Assembly: GCF_009730915.1 (NCBI RefSeq)
Contig: NC_052473.1
Location: forward strand, 16,760,100-16,824,099
Direction of reading: 5' to 3'
DNA: 64,000 nt
From: Dioscorea cayenensis subsp. rotundata
Taxonomy: Eukaryota > Streptophyta > Magnoliopsida > Dioscoreales > Dioscoreaceae
Part shown: piece after piece, positions 46,100 through 56,930 of the stretch
How positions within the stretch are numbered: the stretch's first letter is position 1
Layout of the letters: each line of letters starts with the position of its first letter
Position numbers and translations under genes: made by a program
Notes under the pieces: model-generated
Seen by the model: the letters and a program-made list of their open reading frames with translations, nothing else
What the model was told of the DNA's origin: nothing
Databases searched by the model: none

Positions 46100-46820
46100 T
46101 CTACTTGTCACAGAATGGCTGCAGAGCTTGCCCACAGAGGCATAGGCTATCAATTTTCTGCATAAAGGGAAATCTTTACTTTAAAAAAAGATTCTCTCCC
46201 AGTGGAGTAGTTGCAAAGGCTGCTCACACAATAGTAGACCATCCATCTGCCACAACACACAACAGATCTTTCAACCTTGCCATCAATATGGCCACAAACA
46301 CCACTATATAAGAGATGTTAGGGACGTGCACAAGTATAAACTTAATACCTCAGCACACCTGTTTTTTCAGCGTGCGTGGCAGACTTTCTGTCTACCTTGC
46401 CATAGTAATATGATATCTTGGGAGGGTATAAATGTGAAAAAGAGCACAATAGGCAAATTCTTCGAATGTTGGAAGAATGGCTGCAGAAGTTGCGAAAATA
46501 ATACACCTTCCATCTGCCATGCCATGGGTACAAAATAATAATAACAATAATAATAATAATAACAACAAATACTTCTATTACCCACTTTAATAAGGGGAAA
46601 TGATGACAATAACAGCCACAGCAATAACAACCAATAAAGGTTGTTGGTTTGCCTATCCGCTACAGACATTTACCCTTTAAAGCTAAACAAGAAAATATAA
46701 TTCTTACATTTTTACCACGGAACATTAAGCAACTACCCGTTTTAAAAGGTTGCCTGCTGAATAGCAGGCCATATATCTGCAGGCTGTCCGTCTGCCTCGC
46801 CATTCCAAGGACTGATTTTT
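46100..46820 (-). other. Cluster of box-less hairpin modules
   Basis: Three or four hairpins of the family type lie here: about 46118-46170 (ATGGCTGCAGAGCTTGCCC in plus sense), 46476-46528 (minus ATGGCATGGCAGATGG...CTGCAGCCAT) and 46748-46812 (minus ATGGCGAGGCAGACGG, then GGCCTGCTATTCAGCAGGC). No convincing box C or D with pairing arms was found, so these may be degenerate units or a different RNA class. Confidence 0.35.
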
Positions 46821-47319
46821 ACAAGGCAATAACAGCAATCACCCCTTTAATAGGGCATAGAAGCAATTCCCACAAATAAATAAATAAATAACGTTGAAAG
46901 AGATCACCTTGCATTGTTTGTAAAGCCAGCTGAGAAAAGGTAAGGTAAGCATAACTGTCTACAAACTCAAACTTATAATTTTTAATTGCTAAAATTTCCT
47001 CATGATAATAGATTTATAATAAAAAAAGAATTACTTAGAGCTCTCCCCAAAATGGGAATTTACTTGTCCTAATAGATTTTTTATCTTAAGATATGCTTAC
47101 CATATAAATTGATTATTGCTTAGAAAGACACCCAACATGTAGCTTGATCAATTCTTTTATCCTTATTGTTCAGCCAATAAATCCAAAAGTGTACCACTAT
47201 CATTGTTGACTACTGCTGATTATCCTATCTTCAGCTCAAGAATTGACACAAATCATTTTGGCGTCCAAGCTGGTTGTAAACATAGGAACTTCTGATTGAA
47301 AAACAGTAATTAATATAAT

Positions 47320-47504
47320 GGAGGCTCAGAATCACCAACTAAATACAGCTAACAAGCTGAACATACTCCAATGGCTGCAAACACTTGCCTCGCCATCTTT
47401 TGAGATCACAGTGCATACAGTACATACATAAGGGTTTAGGGTTAGGGCTTAGGGCACAAATGTATTTCCCATTCAACTTTTCAACCAGTATCATCACAGC
47501 CTCC
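47320..47504 (-). ncRNA. Box C/D snoRNA-like unit, family 6
   Basis: Six-pair stem GGAGGC/GCCTCC, box C 47491-47497, box D 47326-47329, guide TTGGTGATT. The hairpin is short (ATGGCGAGGCAAG...TTGCAGCCAT). On the minus strand the unit contains GCCCTAACCCTAAACCC, a telomere-like tract, between box C and hairpin. Confidence 0.6.
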
Positions 47505-47739
47505 TCAGAAAAAAAGATGTTTTGCCCACATGAGCAAATCCTTCTACAGGCAAAACACTAACAATAAATGCTGTGCAGGAAAACATTGCAAGAAATAAGG
47601 ACAAGAAAAACCATCTAATAAAGACCATAACCACTTGGGAAGACTCCTTTCAGTCACCACTGGAAATAGCATATATCACAACTACCATGACCTATATGCC
47701 ACACACAAAAAAACAAAAAAAAAAGGAAACGATAAATAA

Positions 47740-47925
47740 CTGCATTGGTATGGGACATTCAAGAGGTCCGGAGTTCAAGTCCCACCGGACACAGGTAAAA
47801 ACAGATCCCTGATTATAAGTGCAAGCTTGCAACCCACACCCCACATTGCATTTGTCACAAAAAATGGTTGCAGAGGTTGCCTGCATAATATCAGGCCATC
47901 CATCTGCCTCGCCATAGAGAGCATG
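47740..47925 (-). other. Hairpin module next to a tRNA-like tract
   Basis: Minus ATGGCGAGGCAGATGGATGGCC...GCAGGCAACCTCTGCAACCAT (47866-47918) is a box-less hairpin. Beside it, GGTCCGGAGTTCAAGTCCCACCGGAC (47764-47789, plus) resembles a tRNA T-arm within an old SINE. The pair is repeated at 55850-56022. Confidence 0.35.
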
Positions 47926-48164
47926 ATAATTAATAAGGGTACATACGACTTGGAGAAAAACAACAGAGGTCATCTTGGTGAAAAACAACTTTTCCAAAAA
48001 TAAATTAACACCAGCACGAGGGAGAATGTCCAGCTTATCAGATGAAGTTACTTGTTTGTTTCACTTTGATTTTTAAAATTTTTCTCACCTAATGATGAGT
48101 TTGTATGCAGTCAACTTTTGGATTTCATCTTGATTTTATCCAAAGGTTGCCAACAAGGTAGCTG

Positions 48165-48325
48165 GCAATTCAAGCAAGCTTGCCATTACCATCACACAGA
48201 TGATTTATTCTTCCATGCACAAAAGTCATCCAGCGAAAATAACAAACCAATACATCTGCGGTAAATATGATGATGCAGTGGTTGCCAGCAGACATGCAGA
48301 GTAGCAGCTGGCCATTACCATCATA
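48165..48325 (-). other. Two related box-less hairpins
   Basis: GGTTGCCAACAAGGTAGCTGGCAATTC (48145-48171 in plus sense) and GTTGCCAGCAGACATGCAGAGTAGCAGCTGGCCATTACC fold into hairpins with GCCAGC...GCTGGC stems. The second is repeated at 56945-57015. Confidence 0.35.
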
Positions 48326-48814
48326 GAGAAAATTAGAGCACAAACAAACAAACAAACAAAGCCATTGATGGGAGCCATGTTGATAATTTCAAACTAGATA
48401 TACATGCTAGGTTTGAAGTTGATCATGGCCTCACTCTATATAACAACTAAGGGTCAAAAATTGGCTAAGTCATTAAATATGAATATGAATGTATAAGTCA
48501 AGGTCTCCTATCCAAACTTTTTAGTAATCTGCACAACATATAGTGTACGGTTAAAACATTATATCAGAGCTTGTTAATACATTCATTTGCCATATGGCTT
48601 AACTTTCATAATTACCCGGGAAGTAAGTCATACCAACAAATTTCACAAACACTAAAAATAGAGGGGAAAAATGGTACAAACAGGTTCAAACAAAAAAAAG
48701 GCAATGCGTCAATCAACGTCCAATATTAAATCTTCCCAACATATTTTGAAATAAACAAGAAAACCAGTGCCTCTTTTGGAAAAATAGAAGTCACAAATAC
48801 TTGCAACAACTATA

Positions 48815-48960
48815 AAACAAGGCTCAGATTCGCCTTTTGCAAGTCACCTGATTCCAACCAATTACCACAGCTCAACCAATGCATCAGCTCTCAAGTACGT
48901 AAAGGTTGCAGCGGTTGCCAGCTAGGTAGCTGGCCATCAAAGCTGTTGGGTCATTTACAT
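48815..48960 (-). other. Possible degenerate C/D unit plus hairpin
   Basis: AAGGCTCAGATTCGCC (48821, plus sense) gives a box D with GCCTT; the only box C candidate is GTGGTAA after GAGCT (48880). The next hairpin is GGCCAGC-TACCT-AGCTGGCAACCGCTGC. Relatives at 57523-57665 and 56609-56670 have lost box D. Confidence 0.35.
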
Positions 48961-49369
48961 AACAGAGAGATCAACTTGGTCAAGAGGTGCGGTCAGTAAA
49001 GCATCAATCACCTCCAAACATGCAAAAATTACATGCAATGGTGCTTAGTATATCTTCATCGCCTCTAATGTGTGGGTGTTCTCAAGTATGGAAGTGATAG
49101 TGATAGCAGCCCTAGCAGATTTTTGAAAAATTGGTGACAAGGACTCCCCATTTGACTGAATTCAAAGACATGCACATGCATGAAGCACAACTGCAACCTC
49201 AAAAAACACCTATGCACTCACCTTACAAATTTCTTAACTAATTCTTATCAAAAACAAGATTCATCAAGCCAAAAAATAATCTGAACTTTAGAAAATGAAA
49301 ATATGGAAGTAATTGTAAGGCTCAAAAGCACCCTTCAATATCAGTCATACATTGGTCATTATGACAAAG

Positions 49370-49533
49370 GATATTAAATAATACTAACATACTGACAACT
49401 CTTAGCAACATATGGCTGCAGGTCAACACAACCCGCCCCGATCATTAGAAGATGAAAATATGGAAGTAATTGTAAGGCTCAGAACCACCCTTCTATATCA
49501 GTCATACATTGGTCATTATGACAAAGGATAGAA

Positions 49534-49565
<32 letters not shown>

Positions 49566-49660
49566 AGAAGAAGAAGAAAAAGAAAATGAAGAGCCAACAT
49601 ACTGACATCTCTTAGCAACATATGGCTGCAGGTCAACACAACCCGCCCCGCCATAATTCG
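49370..49660 (-). other. Duplicated hairpin pair
   Basis: CATATGGCTGCAGGTCAACACAACCCGCCCCG occurs at about 49410 and 49619; with the following GCCAT in the second copy it folds on the minus strand as ATGGCGGGGCGGGTTG...TGCAGCCAT. An (AAT)n tract separates the copies. Confidence 0.4.
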
Positions 49661-49863
49661 CATAGGTTTGTTCATCACAGCCCAGGACACAAGGATTTAA
49701 ACATATTTAAGTCCTATAGAAGGCTTCTACAACAATAAAATATGATTCATTCAATCCAGAAAGAATGACAGAATGTCGACTGCAACTTCCAACTGTTACT
49801 TCCAGTGGTAGTGAAATAACAAACAGCTGACAAGTGGCACTTGGCAGTTGCACCACTCCTAGG

Positions 49864-50320
49864 CATAAATATAACAAAAAAGGGAACATCTTGGAGAAAA
49901 AACACGCCTGCATGTGCACAAACATGCATGAATACAATCCATGTGGAAGCAAACTATTTCGAAGAATCTACACATAGAATAAGAGAAGGAAACTGTTCAC
50001 TGTTGCAACTTGAACGTCAAAGGCACTCACTAACTTATGCCACAATGACGTCAGTCAGCAAAGAAGACTGGCAGGCAGCAGGGGCAGCAGCAATAACAAT
50101 AACAACAATAACTTCAACAACTTCCAGACATAAATATAACAAAAAAGGGAACATTTTGGAGAAAAAAAACAAGCCTGCATGTGCACAAACATGCATGAAT
50201 ACAATCCATGTGGAAGCAAACTACTATGAAGAATCTACACATAGAATAAGAGAAAGAAACTGTTCACTGTTGCAACGTGAATGGCAAAGGCACTCACTAA
50301 CTTATGCCACAATGGCAGGC
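49864..50320. repeat. Tandem duplication, 265-bp period
   Basis: CATAAATATAACAAAAAAGGGAACAT starts at 49864 and again at 50129; each copy continues through AATACAATCCATGTGGAAGC to CACTCACTAACTTATGCCACAATG with few differences. Part of a block also found at 37320-37560. An open frame spans it by chance. Confidence 0.8.
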
Positions 50321-50373
50321 CGCAGGGGCAGCAGCAATAACAACAACAACAACTTCAACAACTTCAAACGTCA

Positions 50374-50514
50374 AGCTCAGATCTGACCTTGAATCAAACA
50401 TAATGCTGAAACAAGTATTAGAGATGGCTGCAGAAGCGGGCATGCAGAATCAACCCCACCTTAGCTGCCCTGCCATTTAAACCCAACACTCTTTGACCTC
50501 AAATCATCACAGCT
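50374..50514 (-). ncRNA. Box C/D snoRNA-like unit, family 4
   Basis: Stem AGC/GCT, box C 50504-50510, box D 50377-50380, guide TTCAAGGTCAGAT identical to the plus-strand family 4 unit. Hairpin ATGGCAGGGCAGC...GCTTCTGCAGCCAT. Confidence 0.65.
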
Positions 50515-50649
50515 GACTATAGTACTCTCCTCCAACACAATGTGCATGATTTTTGTCCAGAAACATGAAATTTTAAGTAATTTCATTTTTCCAAAGACAT
50601 GTGCGTGCGACCCAAGAGCTGAAATCAAACTTGATATTATCTTATTTTT

Positions 50650-51140
50650 CTAAACCAAAAGAAAAACACTGAGATTGGTAGAGGTGGAAATTTTCAAAAC
50701 CTAAGCTCTCTAATCTAAGTTAACAGGAAACTTACAGAAGATGCTATAAATAGTATCAAGGCAAGTTGGATAAAATCAAGAAAGAGCTTTATCCAGAAAG
50801 AGCTTTTAAAGTTTTACGTGGCCATAGAATACCTCTTAGATTAATAGTTTTATAGAATAGTTGTTAGGCCAATTATGATCTAAGGGGCTAAATGTTGGGT
50901 GGTTAAAAAATAATATACACAAAGAACGGGCATGACTAAAATATGAGAGTGACACCTATTACTAATAAAGTTTAGAAAAAACTGATTAAGATGGTACGGG
51001 ACATGCCCTTACAAATCAGGTAGATGCCCTGAAAAAAAGAAAAATTGGAAGCACTTCAAGGAAAGAGTCGAAGACAAGAAATAGAAGAATTTAAAAGTGT
51101 TTAGTAGAAAATATTTACAAAATAATGTCTAAGCCTGGTT
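50650..51140 (+). mobile_element. LINE fragment, decayed (copy 2)
   Basis: Homologous to 38530-39060 and 57930-58500 (GCAAGTTGGATAAAATCAAG; GTTAGGCCAATTATGATCTAAGG; TGTTGGGTGGTTAAAAAATAA). Frames are broken. Confidence 0.6.
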
Positions 51141-51432
51141 TATCATACACTTTTCACTCATGACAGACCACTGTGGAAGCAAAAAAATTAATCTCACCTT
51201 TTCTCTAAAAGGTTATCAATTTAGGAATACAATTTTCTTCCTAAAAAGTCACATAGCAGATGAGAAGATAAATAATATGCGTGCAATTATTAAAGGTCAG
51301 AAAATTTTCACCACTGAAGATTTCATGGAGATCTATGAGAAAAAAACACGTTTCATTATTTTGCCTATTTTCCACTAATCCAAACACATCACTTTTTTGC
51401 CACGCTTTACATGTACTGAAAAGAAGAAAGCT

Positions 51433-51784
51433 GAGGCTCAGATCCACCCATTTCATCACATTAATACAAAATAAGAACCAAATATGGCTACAGCAGCGAT
51501 CAGCCCTGCCATTTCAATTTTCAAATCTTGTTTCCATGATCCAAACAACCTAAATTTTGGTTTCTAAGATGCATAGCCAAGGCCAAAGCCCACAGAACTA
51601 ATTTCAGCCAAATGCATATTAGGCCCAATTAAACACAACAGCTTGAGCTGATAGCTCGTTAGGGACAAACTAATAAATTCATATTGATAAGTACCAAATT
51701 TAATGATGGGAGATCATTAAACACCACAAAAAAGTTGTCATGCCATTTGAACATAGGAATTCAAGGGTGAATCATCACTGCCTT
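51433..51784 (-). ncRNA. Extra-long C/D-like unit, family 7
   Basis: Box C GTGATGA (51772-51778) with arm AAGGC, box D CTGA (51438-51441) with GCCTC. They are 330 nt apart, so either a large RNA or two pieces joined by insertion. Hairpin ATGGCAGGGCTGATCGCTGCTGTAGCCAT sits near box D. A paralogue is at 58755-59080. Confidence 0.4.
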
Positions 51785-51899
51785 AAAAGACTAATAATTG
51801 AATTAAGAGACCACAAAACAATAAAAAACAGGACAAACTGAACTCCATGCTTTCTTAAGAAAACGGATAATATCAGAGTCATTAATAATTTCCTCAAAG

Positions 51900-52000
51900 T
51901 AAAAGGAAAATTGATCTGACCTTTTCATCAAAGAGAAGGCAGAATCAATGAATGGCTGCAGCAATAACCACCAAAGCCACGCTGTCATTTGATTATGAGA
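51900..52000 (-). pseudogene. C/D unit remnant without box D
   Basis: The minus strand reads ...TGGCTTTGGTGGTTATTGCTGCAGCCATTCATTGATTC...AAAAGGTCAGATCAATT, so the family 1-like guide is followed by ATCAAT instead of ATCTGA. Repeats at 59190-59275 and 62750-62830. Confidence 0.4.
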
Positions 52001-52303
52001 TTGACAAGCCTCTCGCTTCAACCAATATTGTGAGAAGGAGTTCATCCCTCAACCTCTCACTTGGTCTTAATGTGAATGTGGTCTTCACACTCTTTCAGAA
52101 CAAGAACAATTACGAAACAATGCAAGAAAATAAAGCATGTGAAAGGACTTGATATCTCACTCTTCCGATTCATTGCAACCAAGGAGCTGTTTCCAGCCAT
52201 GGACAAACACATCACATATGGTTTTATTTATTTATTTATTTTGATAGCATTGCCTTTTTTTTCTTCTTTGCCTTCCATCATTTTCAGAGGAACCAAGAGG
52301 CAA

Positions 52304-52420
52304 GAGGCTCAGATCTGACTTTTTTTTTTAATCAGAAATAAACACTGAATCAAGGGCTGCAGCAATAGCTGCCACGCCACCCAATCTTGAGGCCCTTCTA
52401 TGTCAAATCATCACAGCCAC
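52304..52420 (-). ncRNA. Box C/D snoRNA-like unit, family 1
   Basis: Box C 52408-52414, box D 52309-52312, stem GTGGC/GCCTC, guide AAAAAAAGTCAGAT. Hairpin GTGGCGTGGCAGC-TATT-GCTGCAGCCC. Confidence 0.65.
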
Positions 52421-52449
52421 GCGAAGACAAGAGCGTAGCATTGCCATTA

Positions 52450-52594
52450 ACAAGCATCATTGTCATCAATTCTTTTTATTTGTTGTGGCTAAATGCTTCT
52501 TGATGTTTAAAATGACAGATAAAAAAGGAACATGGATTTGTGACAAATAAAAAGGAACAGAGGGAGTAATTAATCCTTATAATGCGGAGAAAGT
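52450..52594. mobile_element. MITE remnant beside family 1
   Basis: AAAAAGGAACAGAGGGAGTAATTAATCC is the reverse of the frequent plant MITE end CTCCCTCTGTTCC. Related pieces (ACTCCCTTCAATC...) lie at 59945-60005 and 63465-63525 next to family 1 units. Confidence 0.45.
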
Positions 52595-52694
52595 ACCTTT
52601 TTGTTATCAGAGATAAAAATTGAATCAAGGACTGCAGCAGTAGCTGCCACGCCACTCGATCTCTCGACTCTTTCTAGGGCAAATCATCACAGCC
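52595..52694 (-). pseudogene. Family 1 unit truncated at box D
   Basis: Box C (52684-52690) and the hairpin TGGCGTGGCAGC-TACT-GCTGCAG are intact. The MITE remnant replaces the box D end after TTATCTCTGATAACAAAAAGGTA. Confidence 0.5.
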
Positions 52695-52842
52695 AAGAGA
52701 ACACAGAGCGCAGCATTGCGATTAATAAGTATCAATATCAGTATCAGCATCATTGGCAGTAATACTGGAAGTAGTAAAAGCAAAGAAACAGTTAGGCCTC
52801 TGAACGAGCCGAGCTTAAGCAACCTCGTAGAATCACAGAGAA

Positions 52843-53089
52843 GAGGCTCGGATTCGCCATTAATCCATGATACCACCAAGACCCCTCCTCTTCTCCCACA
52901 CCACACCAACCCCTCCCTCTACGAGAACGGGAGCAGCGGTTGCCTGCTGAGGAGCAGGCCATCCGAGCCGCTACACCATCGCTACATAGACAGAGAAGAG
53001 AGGAGCAAGAAAGAAGAGGAATCGATCAACGATGGAGACATCACACACACCTTCGCATTGGAAGGTGATTAGGACATCGTCATTGCCTC
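52843..53089 (-). ncRNA. Family 8 large C/D-like RNA, first of its series
   Basis: Stem GAGGC (53085-53089) with GCCTC (52843-52847), box C ATGACGA (53077-53083), box D position CCGA. Hairpin ATGGTGTAGCGGCTCGGATGGCCTGC-TCCTC-AGCAGGCAACCGCTGCTCCCGTTCTCG near 52920-52980. It directly follows the best preserved promoter of the cluster. Confidence 0.5.
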
Positions 53090-53343
53090 CAAAGCGAGAC
53101 AAGAGAAAGAGAAGCAGAAGCAGCAATGGGAATGGAAAGAGGAAAGAGGAAAGAGAAGAGCATGGCGCCATGAGATGAGGAGGAATCACAGAAAGGTTGA
53201 AGAGAAGAGAGAAGAGAGAGGAGAGAGCGGCGAAGGAGAAGAGGGCAGAGCTTTGGGACTACCAACCCTTTTCCCACAGCGCTCTCTCTGATGCTCTTCA
53301 TCTCGTCTTTTGAGAGTCACTCACTCATTGCTTGGTATTTATA
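53090..53343 (-). promoter_or_regulatory. TATA box and leader of the best preserved series
   Basis: TATAAATA lies at 53336-53343 on the minus strand, and the leader AAAAGACGAGATGAAGAGC...GGAAAAGGGTTGGTAG runs about 250 bp to the first unit. The same leader stands before the other family 8 units. GGTAGGGCCAGTG about 35 bp upstream may be a degenerate Site II element. Confidence 0.5.
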
Positions 53344-54835
53344 GAGGAGCAAGGCTGTGTGACTGGTCACTGGCCCTACCTTCCCTATTTTTGCAACACC
53401 TTCATCTTGGAAATTGTTTCCCATCTTGGAAATGTTGAAAACAAATAAAAGTTGTTTGTTTTTCTTTATCTTAATGTTTTTAATAAAAACAACTTGCATT
53501 TATGAATAGAGTCTGCGCATGTTTTGTTTGTTGGGGCCCATGGGGGAAGTTGTGGGTAAATTATTAGGCATGGGCATGGGCATGGGTGATATAATGGGTT
53601 TCAAAACAACCTATTAAAGCATTATAAAACTAATTAAAAACATTTTATCATCACTTTTTAAAAATAGGATTAAATTTTTAAAAAATTGATAGCTTTGATA
53701 TTTTATTGGAATTGAAAAATATAATAGAAATAAATTTCATATGATTGTAGTTAGTTTTTGACAAAATGACGACAAAGCATCTTTTTATTTTTTTACATTG
53801 TGTCTGAGAGGTTTCAAACTCAAGACCTCCCAAATACAAACAAGGTAAAAAACCACTAGGCTATGCCTTGATTCCTATGATTGTAGTTAGTAATATTCAC
53901 AAATCAAGTTATTTTATTTGAGAAATATAATATTTCCAATCTAAATAACCAAATAAAGTAATATAGCATCAGTGGATCCAGTATCCCACTTTATACATGT
54001 TTATTTTTTTAAGTAGAAAAACCACCCTTTCCTTCTTTTTTAAGTATTATTTTAATTTCAAATTAAGTTAGCTTAATATTTTTCACCAAGATAAAAGAAG
54101 TCACATTTTATATATCCCACTTTCCCATTTCCCCTCGCTTCAGAATCTATTTTACTGTTGGACGTAATATTAATTTCAAACATTTTAAAAAGGTTCTTTA
54201 ACTCCCACTTATTACTTCATACCACTTTTTTCCAACTGTCCATTTCCAGTTCAAGCAAAACTGAAAGAATTACCCTAACATGCCTCCTACCTTGAATTTT
54301 CCTTTCACGGAGGCTGTTTTATCATAAAAACTTATAACTCAAATACTTGACACTAGACTAACAAATGATTGGTACAACACCAGCAGGGCTGTATATTTAT
54401 AAAGTCATCTACATAAAATACAAGTAAACGCATCCTTTCTGATCATTATATTAAATAATACTAAATTATCAACGAAGTAATTGAAATTAACTGCTCAATA
54501 TTCTAAAACAATAACAGAACGAACGAAGTTAAATTGTTAATGATTCAAGATCATAACAACAGGTCTTTGTAAAAATCAATGTGACAAATCTGGTTCCTAA
54601 ATTTTACAAGGATGATCAAATCATTAATCTCACCAAACCACAGAACCAAAAGAAGAATTTTCAAGCACAATCTTCACATAAATGTCGAAAGAGAAGAGAG
54701 TCATCATTGGTTCTTTTGTGCGTGAAAAGAACAATCCACAAGCCAAATACTAAATGCTTAACAATCTAGAAAGATGATTGTACTACTCAAGGTTCTGAAA
54801 TTATTAGACAAACAACAATTAAAAGACATGCTAGG
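53344..54835. other. Intergenic between minus-strand series
   Basis: No gene. Holds one SINE-like sequence and AT-rich DNA. Confidence 0.4.
53770..53873 (-). mobile_element. tRNA-derived SINE fragment
   Basis: Minus strand: AAGGCATAGCCTAGTGGTTTTTTACC resembles a pol III A box region, and GGTCTTGAGTTTGAAACCTCTC a B box, about 30 bp apart, as in Au-like plant SINEs. Confidence 0.5.
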
Positions 54836-54839
54836 CGCC

Positions 54840-54925
54840 AAATCATCATAACCTCAGAAAATTTTAGCCATAAACTAGGAAAGCTTATAGGGCATGCAGA
54901 TAAGTAAACCCTCTTCCGGCCCGAA
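54840..54925 (-). pseudogene. C/D unit remnant (box C end only)
   Basis: GCGCCAAATCATCATAACCTCAG gives box C ATGATGA with a GAGGT arm, and TATAGGGCATGCAGATAAG matches sequence upstream of family 3 units. The rest is deleted. Confidence 0.45.
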
Positions 54926-55432
54926 ATCTAATGTCGACCTCATTATTATCATCATCATCAGACGTAACCCTTTCTATCAGAGAAGTAATTACCCACTTTA
55001 ATAAGGCATAGAAGCAATTTCCACAAATAAATAAATAAATAAATAACGTTCAAAGAGATCGTCTACTTTGCATTATTTATAAAGCCTATAACTGTCTCCA
55101 AACTCAAGCTTGTAATGTTTAACTGCTAAAATATCTTTGTGCTAATACATTTATAATGAAAAAAGAATTACTTACAGCTCTCACCATAATGAAAATTTAC
55201 ATGTGCTAATAGACTTTTTATCTTAATGTATGCTTACCATATAAATTAATCATTGCTTAGAAAGACACCTAACATTCGGCCAATAAATCCAAAAGTGTAC
55301 CAATATCATCACTGACTTCTGCTGATTATCCTATCCTTAGCTCAAGAATTGACACAATCATTTTGGCGACCCAAGCTGTTGGTAAGCATAGGAACTTTTT
55401 ATTGAAAAACAATAACTAATAGTTGATATAAC

Positions 55433-55613
55433 GGAGGCTCAGAATCACCAACTAAATACAGCTAACAAGCTGAACATACTCCAATGGCTGCAAACACTTG
55501 CCTCGCCATCTTTTGAGAGATCACAATGCATACAGTACATACATAAGGGTTTAGGGTGTAGTGCACAAACGTATTTCCCATTAAACTTTTCGGCCAATAT
55601 CATCACAGCCTCC
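55433..55613 (-). ncRNA. Box C/D snoRNA-like unit, family 6
   Basis: Six-pair stem GGAGGC/GCCTCC, box C 55600-55606, box D 55439-55442, guide TTGGTGATT. Nearly the same as 47320-47504, but the telomere-like tract is shortened to ACCCTAAACCC. The duplicated block continues on both sides (to about 55020 and 55930). Confidence 0.6.
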
Positions 55614-55839
55614 TCAGATAAAAAGACGTTTTGCACACATGAGCAAATCCTTCTACAGGCAAGACACTAACGATAAATGTTGTGCAGGCAAACATTGCAT
55701 GAAATAAGGGCAAGACAAAACATCTAATAAAGATCATAACCACTTTGGAAGACTCATTTCAGTGGTGAAAATAGCATATACCACCACTACCATGACCTAT
55801 ATGCCCAAAAAAAAAATCAGAATAATAATAATAACTAAC

Positions 55840-56025
55840 TGCCTGTCCCAAAGACATTGGTATGGGACATTCAAGCAGTCCGAAGTTCAAGTCCCACCGG
55901 ACACCGGTGAAAACGGGTCCCTGATTATAAGTGCAAGCTTGCAACCCACACCTTGCATTGCATTTGTCGGAAAACAAAAAAAATGGCCGCAGAGGTTGCC
56001 TGCATAATATCAGGCCATCCAATGA
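55840..56025 (-). other. Hairpin module with tRNA-like tract (second copy)
   Basis: Duplicate of 47740-47925: GAAGTTCAAGTCCCACCGGAC and GGCCGCAGAGGTTGCCTGC...CAGGCCATCC. The outer hairpin arm (CTGCCTCGCCAT) has been deleted here. Confidence 0.35.
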
Positions 56026-56930
56026 TAATTCATAAGGGCACGTACAACTTGGAGAAAAATAACTTTTAAAAAAAAAAAAATAAACACCTTTATAGGGGAT
56101 GATGTCCAGCTCATCAAAATATATAACAGGTGATACATATCCATACAAGCTACAATCCTATTAAGAAATTCAGGATGATATTTTCAAAAAAATTTGTAAG
56201 CAAATAACATTTTCATATAATATTAAAGCTGAACAGCAAACAGATTGCATGAAACTGACTATAGTTGGCTGAGTGTGTCCATAAATAGTGTGTTGGATTA
56301 GCAAACATATTTGAACATACAACCTTGATATTTTGTTTGCATTTTACTTATACATGCAAAATGCCTCACGAATTAATACCTTCATAGCGATTTCCGATGG
56401 TACACTATTAGAAAAATATCAAATAACAGCAAAATGACGAAGTAAACCAGACACTGGCCAACATTTTCAAAAACAGATTGAATAATACTGCAACGAACGG
56501 ACAGAAACCCGGAACATTTTTTGAAACAGATTCGAAAATAGGCAAAGAACCAAAAAGAGTAACATTTTCAAAATAGAACGACATGTGCAACTGAAACATT
56601 AGAACAAGGCTCTGATTCACCTTCAGTTTGGTCATGAAATTTCAACCAAACACCACAGCTCCACAAAATTCACCAGCACTATGAAATGGAATAGTTCCAT
56701 AGGTTGTCAGCGATGTATTCATATCATCTTCACCGGCATGACGGCAAAGTTCTAACCCACACGGGAAGAACTAAACTATTTTGTCCCACACTTCAAAGCC
56801 AAACTTTTTTTAGCAAATAAAAACTACCACGCACTTTGCAGCTATTTTCAAAAAGAACGACAGAATCATAGTTTAGGCCTCCTTAACCAACATACCTCTT
56901 CCAGGCACAAAAGTCATACAGTGAGAATAA
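56026..56930. other. Spacer, nothing recognised
   Basis: AT-rich sequence without gene. At 56609-56670 a worn relative of the C/D-like element at 48821 is visible (GGCTCTGATTCACC...CACCACAGCTCC). Confidence 0.35.

Noticed and set aside
47740-47800. tRNA gene by GTTCAAGTCCC
   Set aside because: Only the T-arm is visible; no D-arm or anticodon stem. Taken as a SINE relic.
49841-50386. 181-codon frame with an internal protein-level duplication
   Set aside because: The repeat is the 265-bp DNA duplication (not quite codon-selected); the homologous block at 37.3-37.6 kb is closed in this frame.
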